From assembly GCF_014284125.1 (NCBI RefSeq), contig NZ_JACOFX010000002.1:558001-622000 (forward strand): a stretch of DNA of 64,000 nt. Direction: 5' to 3'. How positions within the stretch are numbered: the stretch's first letter is position 1; every line of letters begins with the position of its first letter. Origin of the DNA: Undibacterium umbellatum (GTDB taxonomy: Bacteria; Pseudomonadota; Gammaproteobacteria; Burkholderiales; Burkholderiaceae_D). Under the pieces are notes generated by a model. That model was given only the letters and a program-made list of their open reading frames with translations. It was not told the origin of the DNA and did not search any database. A program made the position numbers and the translations under genes. Shown here piece by piece: positions 28,733-37,923 of the stretch.

Positions 28733-29846
28733 AATACGTCATGACGTTATTAGGATTTGTATTTAGTAACTGTCCCGCTTCTCTAAAACTAATTCCACCC
28801 GTAGCAGCAAGGCGAGCAACTTGATTAGTTAAACGCCTGCTATTTCTAATTGGTAATGTTCGGTAATAATCGCCGCCCTCAGAGTCTTTCGGTTTCGCTG
28901 CATTATTCCTGACAACTTGATAAATTTCAGAATACTTTCCGGAAGGGATTAAGTCGAGTTCAAATGCACGTCTAGCAATTACAAGTAAACTTACCTTAAA
29001 AGACTTTCTCGCTAACTCTAGCTTGCTGTTCACATCAATGTCGCGCTCATCCCATACTCGCTTAAAATCTCTTGCAGGCACTAAAAATTCAGCTGCTACC
29101 GAATTGCACAAACGCTCTTGTTTATTTGCACTTTTTGTATCTGTATCTGAAATGCCAGAGTCACCAAACCAGATATGAGCTAATTCATGCGCAAGAGTAA
29201 ATACCCAAGCTGCTGGAGCATCTGATCCGTTAATGAAAATTGCAGGCGCAAATCTATCGCTGAGAACAAAACCTCTGAATTCCGTTACTTGTAATGCTCT
29301 TCGCCAATTATTTCCAGCTTGGCTATTTTTGAAAATCAGTATTCCAGAATCCTCTGCTTTTCCAGACAAATACGAAAATACCGCATCCGAATTTGGCAAT
29401 CCTGCAATTTCAGCAAATGAAACGCCCATAGTTTTTCGCATATCCAATGCAACCTCTTCAGCAGAGGACTTAGTGGAAAATTTCGCAACAAAGGGGAGTG
29501 GTTCAGCACCAAGACTCTTCAGCAGATCTTTATACCAAGATTGCTTAAAATCTATATCGTCATACATCGCAAAGAAATCTTTGCTTAATGGAGTTGCATT
29601 GGAAGTAGTACGAAAGTCAGCAATAGGATTTACTCGAGATCCTGGAGGTGTGTCCAAAAATAAATAACCAAAAGGTACTCCAGCAAGCTTTGCGAATCTA
29701 GTAGCTTGCGATTGGGACATTTTTCCATATTGAATTTCTTCTGGCTTCTTTTTGGAAATTTTAGACGCAATCTCACCAACCGTTTTTCCGGATTGTGTAG
29801 CTGCCCATTCTAGAACAGCAGGCGAAAATTCTAACAAATCTTCCAT
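28701..29846 (-). CDS. HTH and ImmA/IrrE-type metallopeptidase (putative antitoxin/regulator)
   Basis: The 381-residue protein combines an N-terminal XRE-like HTH region (residues 10-65, GKTVGEIASKISKKKPEEIQ) with a COG2856 ImmA/IrrE metallopeptidase domain whose zinc site is HELAHIWFG (about residue 215). A C-terminal extension (GISFREAGQLLNTNPNNV) may be a second small HTH. ImmA-type proteases cut repressors in response to stress; in tandem with PIN toxins they are predicted to bind and neutralise them and to autoregulate. It overlaps the DUF4411 gene by 32 bases and is preceded by palindromic repeats at 29897-29972. Roles are inferred. Confidence 0.85.
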   Translation of the reverse strand: MEDLLEFSPAVLEWAATQSGKTVGEIASKISKKKPEEIQYGKMSQSQATRFAKLAGVPFGYLFLDTPPGSRVNPIADFRTTSNATPLSKDFFAMYDDIDFKQSWYKDLLKSLGAEPLPFVAKFSTKSSAEEVALDMRKTMGVSFAEIAGLPNSDAVFSYLSGKAEDSGILIFKNSQAGNNWRRALQVTEFRGFVLSDRFAPAIFINGSDAPAAWVFTLAHELAHIWFGDSGISDTDTKSANKQERLCNSVAAEFLVPARDFKRVWDERDIDVNSKLELARKSFKVSLLVIARRAFELDLIPSGKYSEIYQVVRNNAAKPKDSEGGDYYRTLPIRNSRRLTNQVARLAATGGISFREAGQLLNTNPNNVMTYYAKNSNSFST

Positions 29847-29896
29847 TTACTTTGTTAACTCACAAGGATATGAGATTAATAATATCACAATTAAAA

Positions 29897-29972
29897 TTCA
29901 TGTAAAATTTTCATGAAAATTTGATAGATTCTGATTTTTTTTAGAAAAGTTCATGCATTTCACATGAACTTT
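29897..29972. promoter_or_regulatory. TTCATG-based palindromes upstream of the ImmA/IrrE gene
   Basis: AAATTTTCATGAAAATTT at 29905-29922 is a perfect 18-bp palindrome. AAAGTTCATG (29946-29955) is perfectly inverted by CATGAACTTT (29963-29972) with a 7-bp spacer. An extra TTCATG lies at 29897-29902. The shared TTCATG/CATGAA core, 50-126 bp before the gene start, suggests repeated sites for one dimeric HTH protein. Confidence 0.65.
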
Positions 29973-30241
29973 ATATCGAACTAAAGGATAGCATCCTTAA
30001 ATTCCCCCTGCTAAGTCTTTACTCTCGCTCGATTCATTTTTTAAGACAAACAATGCAATTGAGCACGGTTATGCCAGCTATCGTTACCTCAATGTCATGA
30101 CATAAACGCCATCGCATTTAAATCTACGATCAAAAATACAAGTGTCTGTATTTGATTCGTGTTGTTGCTAATCATGTGTAGGAGCACAGTATGTTGTCAG
30201 CCTTAACTATTTGGTAATTATCAAAGGGATGCTGTCTGCTG

Positions 30242-30418
30242 TTATTTCTTGTTTTCCAAATAGGATTTGGCGACGAACAGGCCCAGCTTGCGCTTGGTCA
30301 GGTGGCGGGCTATCAGGTCGGGGTCGGTGGGTCTGACCAGGCGCACGGCAATGTCTCCCTCGCGCCTGGTGAGCTTGCTCAGTTGTGTTGCCGTGTTCAG
30401 CACGATGCGGATATTTGG
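30242..30418 (-). pseudogene. Fragment of a LysR regulator effector domain
   Basis: On the minus strand the frame reads PNIRIVLNTATQLSKLTRRE, then GDIAVRLVRPTDPDLIARHL and KLGLFVAKSYL, which is the first part of a LysR-type effector-binding domain. The frame stops at TAA (30244-30242) after about 58 codons, and the upstream part is in another frame with no HTH. Both ends are lost, so this is a decayed remnant at the edge of the accessory block. A longer overlapping frame through the same DNA looks spurious. Confidence 0.75.
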
Positions 30419-30651
30419 GAGCCACGAGCCAGGCCAACATTATGTGATTCGGCAATAATTCCCCTACAACATCTTGACCAGCGGCTCTGCCATAGACACG
30501 CCCCTCAAACTGTTCGGGCTTGTAATCAAATTTATAGGTGGTTACATAGGGTAACAAACAAACAGATTCAGCAGTGTTAGCATAGAGTCAGGCTATCGTT
30601 ATATGAATAAATATAGCTATTTGTTTTCCTTACTATCAAAACACAGCCTAC
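30419..30651. other. Intergenic region before the HSP90-family gene
   Basis: These 233 bases hold no recognisable gene. The first part is probably decayed sequence belonging to the LysR remnant; the last 90 bases are AT-rich and would carry the promoter of the HSP90-family gene. Confidence 0.4.
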
Positions 30652-30672
30652 ATGCTGAAAGAAGCCCCGACT

Positions 30673-32490
30673 ATGGAACACCGTTTCCAGATCAATCTTT
30701 CTGGTTTGATCGACCTGTTATCCAATCACCTGTATACACGTCCTGATGTATTCGTGCGTGAGCTTTTGCAAAATGCCAGCGATGCCATGCAGGCCCGCAC
30801 ACGGCTTGCGGCAGAATTTTCTGGCAGCATAGAATTGCATGTTGATGATGACATGCATGCCGTTCGCTTTATCGATACTGGCATAGGGCTGACTGAAGAA
30901 GAGATGCATCGCTTTCTGGCGGTGATCGGTGAGTCATCCAAACGTGGTGTATGGGTGGGTCAGGCGCAGGATTATATTGGTCAGTTTGGCATAGGCTTGC
31001 TGGCTTGCTTCATCGTTGCAGATGAAATTGAACTGGTCAGCCGCTCGGCCACCAGCCCGGATGCACCAGCATTGCGCTGGCGCGGGCGGCCCGATGGCAC
31101 CTATGATATTGCCGTGCTGGATGAGGATGTGCCGCCAGGCACTTCGGTCAGGCTGATTGCCAAGCCAGAGTCGCGCTCCTTGTTTACCGCAGACAAAGTG
31201 TTTGCAGCGGCCAGCTATTATGGCGGCGTATTGCCCTGGCCTATCGAGGTGACGCACAAGGGCCAGTCAAAGGCGGTGAATGACAGTGAACGCACGCAGA
31301 CCTTCCCCTGGGATGCCTCACACCTGCCATTATCCTCACGCAAGGCTTTCTTGATGGAGTTTGGTCGTCGCAGCATGGATACGGCATTCTTTGATGCTAT
31401 CCCGCTGGTATCAGAAACCGGTGGCGTGAATGGTGTTGCCTATGTATTGGAGCGCACTCCTGCGCACAATAGCAAAAGCAAGCACCGGGTTTATCTCAAG
31501 CGCATGCTGTTGTCTGACAGCGTGGAAAACTTGTTGCCACCCTGGGCATTTTTTGTACAGTGCGTCGTCAATTGCAGCGAGTTGCGCCCGACTGCAGCGC
31601 GCAATGCTTTTCACCAGGATGAAAAACTGCAAAAGACCCAGGAAGAACTGGGCGCTTGCCTGCGCAATTATCTGGTTGATCTGGCCAGACGGGACCCCGC
31701 GCAATTGCAAAAATTGATGGCTTATCATCATATGACGCTAAAAGCACTGGCGCTGGAAGACGATGAATTTTTCAAGCTGTTCGCACCCTGGTTTCCTATA
31801 GAAACCAATTATGGGCAAAGCACCCTGCAAGTTTATCTGGAGCGCAACCAGCGCATACTGTGTACTGCTGGCGTAGACGCTTTCAGGCAAATTGCCCAGA
31901 TTGCAGCAGGGCAGGGCATTGATGTCATCAATGCTGGCTATGTCTATGATGCCGAGCTGATGGCAAAATATGGTGAACTGTTTCCACTCACACCCGTACG
32001 TTTTGTCGAGCCTTCTGACATTGGCCATCAACTACAAAACTTAAGTGATGAACAGGAGGCGCGACATCAAAACTTCATGCAACTGGCACAAAGCGCACTG
32101 GAAGGCCTTGCCTGCACCGTCAAGCTCAAGGTGTTCGAGCCTGGCGATTTGCCTACTTTGTTTGCCTCCAATCGCGATGCCAATATCAGCCGGCAAATGA
32201 CAGTCAGTACCGAGCATGTAGACGACTTGTGGAAGGACATTGTGACTCAGGTCAAACAAGAAGAAAACAGCGAAATTTATTTTAACTATGGTAACGCATT
32301 GGTGCGCCGCCTGATACAACATCCCGATGCCTCGCTGGTGCAACGCATCGTGCAGATATTGTATGTGCAGGCTCTGTTGATGGGGCATTATCCCCTCAGC
32401 AGCCGCGAGCTGAACCTGATGAGCGATGGTTTGTCCGGCTTGCTGGAATGGAGTTTGATGGGAACTGGAGAAAAACCGACATGGCACTAG
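30673..32490 (+). CDS. HSP90-family protein (short, HtpG-like)
   Basis: The 605-residue protein opens with a GHKL ATPase domain: FVRELLQNASDAMQAR (Mg-binding Asn), FIDTGIGLTEEE and GQFGIGLLACF (lid loop). Middle and C-terminal parts are HSP90-like but divergent, and the arginine region YLKRMLLSD is kept. It is distinct from ordinary HtpG and belongs to a smaller bacterial HSP90 group that sits beside a helical partner gene. The ATG at 30673 gives the start MEHRFQINLSGL; an ATG seven codons earlier is also possible. It overlaps the next gene by 10 bases. Client proteins are unknown. Confidence 0.87.
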   Translation: MEHRFQINLSGLIDLLSNHLYTRPDVFVRELLQNASDAMQARTRLAAEFSGSIELHVDDDMHAVRFIDTGIGLTEEEMHRFLAVIGESSKRGVWVGQAQDYIGQFGIGLLACFIVADEIELVSRSATSPDAPALRWRGRPDGTYDIAVLDEDVPPGTSVRLIAKPESRSLFTADKVFAAASYYGGVLPWPIEVTHKGQSKAVNDSERTQTFPWDASHLPLSSRKAFLMEFGRRSMDTAFFDAIPLVSETGGVNGVAYVLERTPAHNSKSKHRVYLKRMLLSDSVENLLPPWAFFVQCVVNCSELRPTAARNAFHQDEKLQKTQEELGACLRNYLVDLARRDPAQLQKLMAYHHMTLKALALEDDEFFKLFAPWFPIETNYGQSTLQVYLERNQRILCTAGVDAFRQIAQIAAGQGIDVINAGYVYDAELMAKYGELFPLTPVRFVEPSDIGHQLQNLSDEQEARHQNFMQLAQSALEGLACTVKLKVFEPGDLPTLFASNRDANISRQMTVSTEHVDDLWKDIVTQVKQEENSEIYFNYGNALVRRLIQHPDASLVQRIVQILYVQALLMGHYPLSSRELNLMSDGLSGLLEWSLMGTGEKPTWH

Positions 32491-33623
32491 AAAATATGAC
32501 CGAGGCTGCACTGGCCCGCTCTCTGATTTCGCAGTCTCAGGAATTCGACTATGGATCATCAGAAAAAGCAGATTTGCTGGATCGTGCCATCGTCGCTGCC
32601 GACCGTTCCGGCTCCGTTTCATTGCAGTTTGATGCGCGCCATGAACGCATGACGGTTGCCGTCTTTAGCGGTGAAGATGAACTTGCACTGGCCATGTATG
32701 CATGGTGCCAGCATATTACTGATACGCGGCCAGATATCATCGACCAGACTTCCATACTCTGGCCGAGCAAGTGGATACTACCCATGTTGCCTGAGTTTTC
32801 GCGCATCAACCAAAAGCAGATAGACGCCATCGCCGCCGACATGGCAAAACGGTATGAGGCGCAAAATCTCAGCCGCCGTCCGGTATATGCCAAACGCTCT
32901 GAGGTGTATTCCATACAAGGCAATATGAGACAAGCCAGGGAATTTTGGGACAAGGCCATCGCAGAGCCGCGCGATGGCTATGCAGACTGTGCTGCCTGCG
33001 AACACAGTTACGCCGTTCGCTTGCTCGCGCAAGAAGGGCGCTACGAAGAAATGATCACTGCTGCCCAGCCCATTCTTGATGGCCACCTGTCTTGCAGCCA
33101 GGTGCCGCACATCGATTTGCCTCAGATCATGCTCGCCAAGTATGCCTTGGGGCGCAAGGATGAAGCCCGCGAGTTGTATAAACGCAGCTATCGCCTGATA
33201 CGTTCAAATATGGAGTATATCCAGCTGGTTGCCATGCTCATCGAATTCAAGGTAGCAGAAAGTGAGATGAAAGATGCTGCCGTGGTCGCCGTGCGTCATT
33301 TGCCATGGCTGGTCCAGATCAAACCCGATAAATTGAAGATGCAATATATGCGTGCCCTGCATTGCCTGCTGCTGGCGATTGCTGACAACGCCGAAGGCAA
33401 AACCCTGCGGGTCACCGAATGGCTCAAGGCACTGCTTGATGCACTGGAAACGGTCTATGGAACAGCACCAGACAGTGCCGATCTGGCACACAGGGTCAAG
33501 CTGCTCACCAGCAAAGTGGGCGAAGCAGGCCTGACTATCGCGGGTAATCTGGATGCACGCAATACCAATGACTATTTCACCAGGCAATGGCATGCGCCTG
33601 CATTTACTTATGTAGCGCCATAA
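32481..33623 (+). CDS. TPR-like helical protein, partner of the HSP90-family protein
   Basis: This 380-residue protein is almost wholly helical, with repeated stretches that look like degenerate tetratricopeptide units (RRPVYAKRSEVYSIQGNMR at about 140-160, KYALGRKDEARELYKRSYRL at about 220-245). It has no membrane helix or catalytic motif. The ATG at 32481 lies inside the last codons of the HSP90 gene, so translation is coupled; TPR proteins are classic HSP90 co-chaperones, which fits. An ATG at 32448 is less likely. The TPR reading is by eye and moderate; the functional link rests on overlap. Confidence 0.7.
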   Translation: MALENMTEAALARSLISQSQEFDYGSSEKADLLDRAIVAADRSGSVSLQFDARHERMTVAVFSGEDELALAMYAWCQHITDTRPDIIDQTSILWPSKWILPMLPEFSRINQKQIDAIAADMAKRYEAQNLSRRPVYAKRSEVYSIQGNMRQAREFWDKAIAEPRDGYADCAACEHSYAVRLLAQEGRYEEMITAAQPILDGHLSCSQVPHIDLPQIMLAKYALGRKDEARELYKRSYRLIRSNMEYIQLVAMLIEFKVAESEMKDAAVVAVRHLPWLVQIKPDKLKMQYMRALHCLLLAIADNAEGKTLRVTEWLKALLDALETVYGTAPDSADLAHRVKLLTSKVGEAGLTIAGNLDARNTNDYFTRQWHAPAFTYVAP

Positions 33624-33828
33624 GTAGTTGACGTCCACAGGGTTTTAAGGGGGCTTGTTTGCACTCGCCCCTCAGTACTTTTGCTTGCATGTTGAATGCT
33701 TCGTTAACAAAGAACTGACGAGTCGGGCGGCGCACACTTAAGTATGGAATAAAAAATGATCAAACTTGCGTACTATGCGGCTCATGAAATGAGCTCAGGT
33801 ATCAGAGCGCCGTACAGGCAGAAAAGCA

Positions 33829-34275
33829 GTGACTATGGATGTTACAGGGGCAGACTATACCTATTTTGCTAATATTGACCCGGTCGAAATTGAACTGGCA
33901 TTCGTAAAAAAAATAAAGGAATTTTGGCCCAGGCCTGTTATGGAAGTCTTTGAACGTGATGAGGACGGTGTAGAAATTTTTTTCGCCAAAGATGCTGAGA
34001 TGGACTTCGGATTTGCTACCTCAGGTTATTCATTGAATGAAGATGGAGAGGGCTGCTTTATGTTTTATTGCAGGAAATTCTCTCTCTTGCAATGTGAAGC
34101 ACTGCTCAAAAATGTTACTGCGCCGGATGAAATTAAAGACATAGATGACTATTCTTCAACTCTTGTTTTGAATAATATTTGGGAATACACTTTGGTGTTG
34201 CCAGGCTTGAAAGAGGAATCTGATTTTGTGCTTAGGGTACATCAATCTTTTATGGACTTGCTTGCGGTTTCTTGA
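33829..34275 (+). CDS. Hypothetical acidic protein (148 aa)
   Basis: I do not recognise this protein. It is acidic and aromatic-rich (ADYTYFANIDPVEIELAFVK, then FERDEDGVEIFFAKDAEMDF), about 148 residues, soluble, with no signal peptide. The start could be the GTG at 33829 or the ATG two codons later. Such small acidic proteins often serve as immunity or inhibitor proteins, but no toxin gene adjoins and I claim no function. About 200 empty bases upstream contain GCTCAT-gaa-ATGAGC, a small perfect dyad. Confidence 0.6.
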   Translation: MTMDVTGADYTYFANIDPVEIELAFVKKIKEFWPRPVMEVFERDEDGVEIFFAKDAEMDFGFATSGYSLNEDGEGCFMFYCRKFSLLQCEALLKNVTAPDEIKDIDDYSSTLVLNNIWEYTLVLPGLKEESDFVLRVHQSFMDLLAVS

Positions 34276-34398
34276 ACCTGGAGGCGACTGCGCAGGATAG
34301 TTACCATCTTTTTCTGCTCGTGCACCGTATTTCATGAGTTATGACATAGGCCGGGCGGGCATAAGCCTTTTATAGAATTAACTGTTATTCCAGTCAAC

Positions 34399-35709
34399 AT
34401 GGCATTTCACTTCCTGTTTTTTAGTCTGTTATTTTTCCATGGAGCCGCACTTGCTCACGATGGCAGCGGATTGTTCTCGTTTGCCGGAAGCGCTGGCGCT
34501 GTCGTCGCTCTGGTGGTTGCGATACTGTCGATTTGGCGCGGCTTCGTAAAAAGAAAGAGTGCCTGGGATATGGCTTTCTCGGTGCTGATAAGTAGCATCC
34601 TTGCCTTTGTTCTGGTTGCAGTTTGTTGTGTCGCTTTTTATGTGTTGAGCGCCATCTTTATCAAATCCAGATTGCAAGATGAAAGCAAGAAAAATGCGGA
34701 TGCAACCAAACTGCAGTGGCAACAAAACCCGCTCCGCATCGCAGCGTGTGCGGCTGACTTGCCTGCATTGGAGATGGCACTGGAGCACGCCACAGAAGAA
34801 AAGGATCGAATCTCAGGAGTAGTTGAAGAATGCGCGGTCAAGTCAGCAAATACTGCCGTAATGAAAGTGCTTTTGCAGCATAAGCTCAAGCAAAGATCTG
34901 GCGAGGGGAATAATAGAGCTGATCTGCATTGCGCCTATCTTGCACCCGCTATGGCTGCTACGAATGTTGCCTTGCTAGAGGTCTTCGTTGAGCAGGGCTT
35001 GAAACTTGACTGCAGCGATTACGGAGGACCGATGTGGTGGCGTGGCTTGAGTGCCGCGCATAGTCTGCCTGCACATCATGTGCTGGCCTGGTTGCATTAC
35101 CTACAGAGCCATGAACTGGATTTGCGCGAACAAAAAGGTGATCGTTCATTGTTGTCCAGTGCAATGAGGTCGTTGCACGCGCCCGTCATTCTATTTGCAC
35201 TTGACCTCGGTATGGATCCCTATGCAGATGCCGGGGCGAATTATTATGGGCTATCCATGATGCAGTATTGGACGATCAGGCGATTCGATGAAGGTAGTGC
35301 TACCAGCAAGGCACAGTTGACAATGGAAGAAAAAAATACTGTGCAAGCGCGCTTGCGTGAACTGACAGCAGTTGAGGCAAACTTTCAGCATGCGCATACA
35401 AGCAGCAGGTTCAAGGAATGGGACCACTTGTCTGACGGTGGCGCTGCCTTGTTTGCGTACCTGCTGGAACGCGGTGCCGCTGTCAGGCTTGATCAGGGCG
35501 GTGGCAGCATGGTGGACGGCTATCGTAGTACGTCACCCCAGTTAATTGCCGTTCTTGACAGCTTAAGTGATGAGCAATTACGACTATTGTCCTGTCCTGG
35601 CGCTACATCAGGACAGCGTAGAACGCTATACGACGACGCCAGGGGTGCACGAAATCATAGCTTGCTGCAATTTCTGGAGCGCAGGAAAATGCAACATGCT
35701 TGCTCTTGA
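34399..35709 (+). CDS. Membrane-anchored ankyrin-like hypothetical protein
   Basis: The 436-residue protein starts with a signal-like segment (LFFHGAALAHDGSG) followed by two membrane helices near residues 28-48 and 58-90, then a large soluble region from about residue 100. This part shows repeated helix pairs of ankyrin style (NPLRIAACAADLPALEMALE, NTAVMKVLLQHKL, VALLEVFVEQGLKLDC, APVILFALDLGMDPYADAGA, ALFAYLLERGAAVRLD). These match the ankyrin spacing loosely. A role in protein contacts at the inner membrane is likely; nothing more can be said. Downstream is a possible 33-codon frame and a DUF2238 gene. Confidence 0.65.
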   Translation: MAFHFLFFSLLFFHGAALAHDGSGLFSFAGSAGAVVALVVAILSIWRGFVKRKSAWDMAFSVLISSILAFVLVAVCCVAFYVLSAIFIKSRLQDESKKNADATKLQWQQNPLRIAACAADLPALEMALEHATEEKDRISGVVEECAVKSANTAVMKVLLQHKLKQRSGEGNNRADLHCAYLAPAMAATNVALLEVFVEQGLKLDCSDYGGPMWWRGLSAAHSLPAHHVLAWLHYLQSHELDLREQKGDRSLLSSAMRSLHAPVILFALDLGMDPYADAGANYYGLSMMQYWTIRRFDEGSATSKAQLTMEEKNTVQARLRELTAVEANFQHAHTSSRFKEWDHLSDGGAALFAYLLERGAAVRLDQGGGSMVDGYRSTSPQLIAVLDSLSDEQLRLLSCPGATSGQRRTLYDDARGARNHSLLQFLERRKMQHACS

Positions 35710-35797
35710 ACAGCTTCGCGCTGAAATTCAATTATTCGAAAAAGAAGTGGGTGCCAGTAAGAAGTATCAGCACAAACCATCAACATCCCTGCAATGA
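35696..35797 (+). CDS. Possible small ORF (33 aa) coupled to DUF2238 gene
   Basis: A frame reading MLALEQLRAEIQLFEKEVGA and ending in TSLQ starts inside the end of the ankyrin-like gene and stops as ATGA over the next start codon. It is amphipathic and helical. It could be a leader for coupling or chance; evidence is limited to length, overlap and composition. Confidence 0.25.
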   Translation: MLALEQLRAEIQLFEKEVGASKKYQHKPSTSLQ

Positions 35798-36468
35798 ATA
35801 ACAGTAAAACCGCGTCCTTCTTATTTGCAATTGCAGTATTTGCCCTGAGCTGGATAAAACCGATCTGGCCCTATGAGCAAGCCTTGCATAGCTCACTGAC
35901 TGTGCTTGGCCTCATCATGCTTGGCTACTATGCCAGAAAAAATCCCATCAGCAATACCAGCTTCCTGATGATTTGCCTGTTCATGGCTGCTCACTGTGTT
36001 GCAGCCAGATGGCTGTATTCCAATGTGCCCTATGACGCCTGGATCAAATCACTGACGGGCATGTCCCTGCAAGCCAGCATGGGCTGGAGCCGTAATCATT
36101 TCGATCGATTGATACACTTCCTCTACGGCTTTTGCCTGGTGCCAGCATTGATAGAATACTTTCGCCACAAGTACACGCCCAGGCTCAGCCACTGCCTGAT
36201 GTTGTCACTGACCGCCATCATGGTCAGCAGTCTTTTCTATGAGTGGTTTGAATGGCTCATCGCGATCACCATGCCCGCCGAAGACGCCGAAGCCTACAAC
36301 GGCCAACAAGGCGATATCTGGGATGCCCATAAAGACATGCTTGCCGCGACCCTGGGGGCATTGGTGTGGGTGCCGGTGTATCGGTATGGTAGTAAGTCTG
36401 ACGGAGCGATTGTTGATGTGGCACGGAATTTCAAAATACAGGAACCGCGCAATGGCCCAATTCCATAA
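35794..36468 (+). CDS. DUF2238 family inner-membrane protein (YjdF-like)
   Basis: The 224-residue membrane protein has about six hydrophobic segments and the DUF2238 core GWSRNHFDRLIHFLYGF followed by SSLFYEWFEW and a QGDIWDAHKDMLAATLGAL motif near the C-terminus. The conserved acidic and His residues in the membrane suggest an ion or metal site, but the family function is unknown. Length is usual for the family (about 200-220). Its start overlaps the stop of the small frame before it. It is followed by a convergent CcdA-like gene 79 bases away. Confidence 0.85.
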   Translation: MNNSKTASFLFAIAVFALSWIKPIWPYEQALHSSLTVLGLIMLGYYARKNPISNTSFLMICLFMAAHCVAARWLYSNVPYDAWIKSLTGMSLQASMGWSRNHFDRLIHFLYGFCLVPALIEYFRHKYTPRLSHCLMLSLTAIMVSSLFYEWFEWLIAITMPAEDAEAYNGQQGDIWDAHKDMLAATLGALVWVPVYRYGSKSDGAIVDVARNFKIQEPRNGPIP

Positions 36469-36547
36469 TTGCCTGTGTAGGAGCAGCTTCAACCGCGAAA
36501 CGCTACTCCTGTCAACCTGACCTGCTCGCAGCACGCAATGAGCACGG

Positions 36548-37264
36548 TCAAAATCGCGTTGTCAAATCCTGGAGCATACTTGGCATATGGCTGGTCAATA
36601 GTGTTTCCAGTGATTTATCTGATCCAGTAATGATCAAGCCACCTACCAAGAGCAGTGCCAAGCCCATCATTTTTTTGCCGCGACGCCCCGCTACAGCCAT
36701 GGTTTTCTTGGTGTTGCTTATCGTTGCTCGGGAGCCATAGGCCAAGACACCCATGGGCAGGGCAGCACCTATTCCAAATACCAGCATGGTGAGCAGTGTA
36801 TGCCAATAGTTGTTGCCACCTGCCGCCATGGTGATTGCTGCACCTAATGTAGGGCCGATACAAGGGGTCCAAACCACGCCCAACATCATGCCTAGCAAGC
36901 CCTGAGTAAGTACGCTGTCTGCCCTGAAGCTGGAGAGGCGGGTATTTGCCGTATTGGTAAAAGGCGTCGTCAATTTGATAAAGGCCTGTTGCAATACGGG
37001 TAGCAAGAACATGGCACCCAACAATAACATCAGTATCGCGCTGGCAGTCTTTACATGCCTTGCATCGATGCCTAAGCCACTACCAAATACAGCGAGTAAG
37101 GTGCCCATGGTGGTATAAGATACGACGACGCCAGACAGCAAGGCCAGAGGTGCCCAGCGGTTTGTTTGCAAGGCGCTGGACATAATAATGGGCACAAGGG
37201 GCAAAACGCATGGTGACAGTGTAGATAAGGCTCCTGCCAGGAGACTGAATAAGAAGGTGATCAC
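36548..37264 (-). CDS. CcdA/DsbD-like thiol transport membrane protein
   Basis: The roughly 238-residue protein has six membrane helices and the CcdA signatures SPCVLPLVPI (first helix Cys) and VVWTPCIGPTLGAA (fourth helix Cys), which shuttle electrons from cytoplasmic thioredoxin to periplasmic partners. The start is taken as GTG at 37264 with AAGGG before it, since the longer frame to 37354 runs back through the upstream thioredoxin gene. It directly follows a periplasmic thioredoxin-like gene, its likely electron acceptor. A role in cytochrome c maturation or oxidative repair is possible; none of those genes are near. Confidence 0.85.
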   Translation of the reverse strand: MITFLFSLLAGALSTLSPCVLPLVPIIMSSALQTNRWAPLALLSGVVVSYTTMGTLLAVFGSGLGIDARHVKTASAILMLLLGAMFLLPVLQQAFIKLTTPFTNTANTRLSSFRADSVLTQGLLGMMLGVVWTPCIGPTLGAAITMAAGGNNYWHTLLTMLVFGIGAALPMGVLAYGSRATISNTKKTMAVAGRRGKKMMGLALLLVGGLIITGSDKSLETLLTSHMPSMLQDLTTRF

Positions 37265-37289
37265 GACGATTGCCCTTGTGCCGTGCCGC

Positions 37290-37715
37290 TTACAGGGATT
37301 TACGGATGAACTGGCGGATTTGTTCTTTGTCGGTAATGCCAGCCGTGCGTTCAACTTCCAGTGGGCCCTTGGCTGCGATCAGTGTTGATTGATTCTTGAC
37401 TCCCAATTGCTCGACCAAACCTTTATCCGCATCAAAGTCGATTTTGAAAACAATGACGTCCTTGAATTCTGGCTCTTTTATCAGCGATTCAATAATGAGG
37501 TTTTGCTTGGCGCAGACAGGGCACCAGGTAGCATGTACATGCATGATGATGGGCTTCTTGGCGCTTGCTGCCTGTTTATAGACTTCCATGTTGGCTGGAA
37601 CGATTTCTCCAGCAGTGGCGGTACCAGCCGCCATGCCAGCCATTAAGAATGAGGCGGACAGCAATAAACCGGTGAAAGCACGGCGACCTGTTGTTGACTG
37701 TTGTTTACTGAACAT
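37290..37715 (-). CDS. Exported thioredoxin-fold protein
   Basis: The 141-residue protein has an N-terminal export signal with a twin-Arg start (GRRAFTGLLLSAS, Tat-like or Sec) and a thioredoxin domain with the redox motif ATWCPVCAKQ. The CPVC pair suggests a disulfide reductase. The start at 37715 gives a normal signal peptide; an ORF continuing to 37862 adds unrelated residues. It precedes the ccdA-like gene, whose GTG is 26 bases downstream, so they form a two-gene redox operon moving reducing power to the periplasm. Confidence 0.85.
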   Translation of the reverse strand: MFSKQQSTTGRRAFTGLLLSASFLMAGMAAGTATAGEIVPANMEVYKQAASAKKPIIMHVHATWCPVCAKQNLIIESLIKEPEFKDVIVFKIDFDADKGLVEQLGVKNQSTLIAAKGPLEVERTAGITDKEQIRQFIRKSL

Positions 37716-37923
37716 GATGTTTATCTTTCGAAAGTATTTAAAGGCTCCGCGTGGCATACAAGGCCATGAACGGGAATTGATTGTGTACAGTGAGTGCACT
37801 CTCAAGTAGCAAGAGTCGCTAAGATAGAAAAAGGATTCATCGTTTTTTAGATTTTTTCGCATTATTTTTGAATTTGCTTAAAATGTGCTTTTATAAACAG
37901 GCAGATTTTTTAAGAGATACATT

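Noticed and set aside
30207..30557. A 116-codon minus-strand frame
   Set aside because: Its second half is out of frame with the LysR-type sequence, and its first half shows no family similarity; the remnant reading explains the DNA better.
27239..30651. Possible prophage or integrative element
   Set aside because: AT-rich and accessory, but no integrase, transposase, phage structural gene or flanking direct repeat was found.
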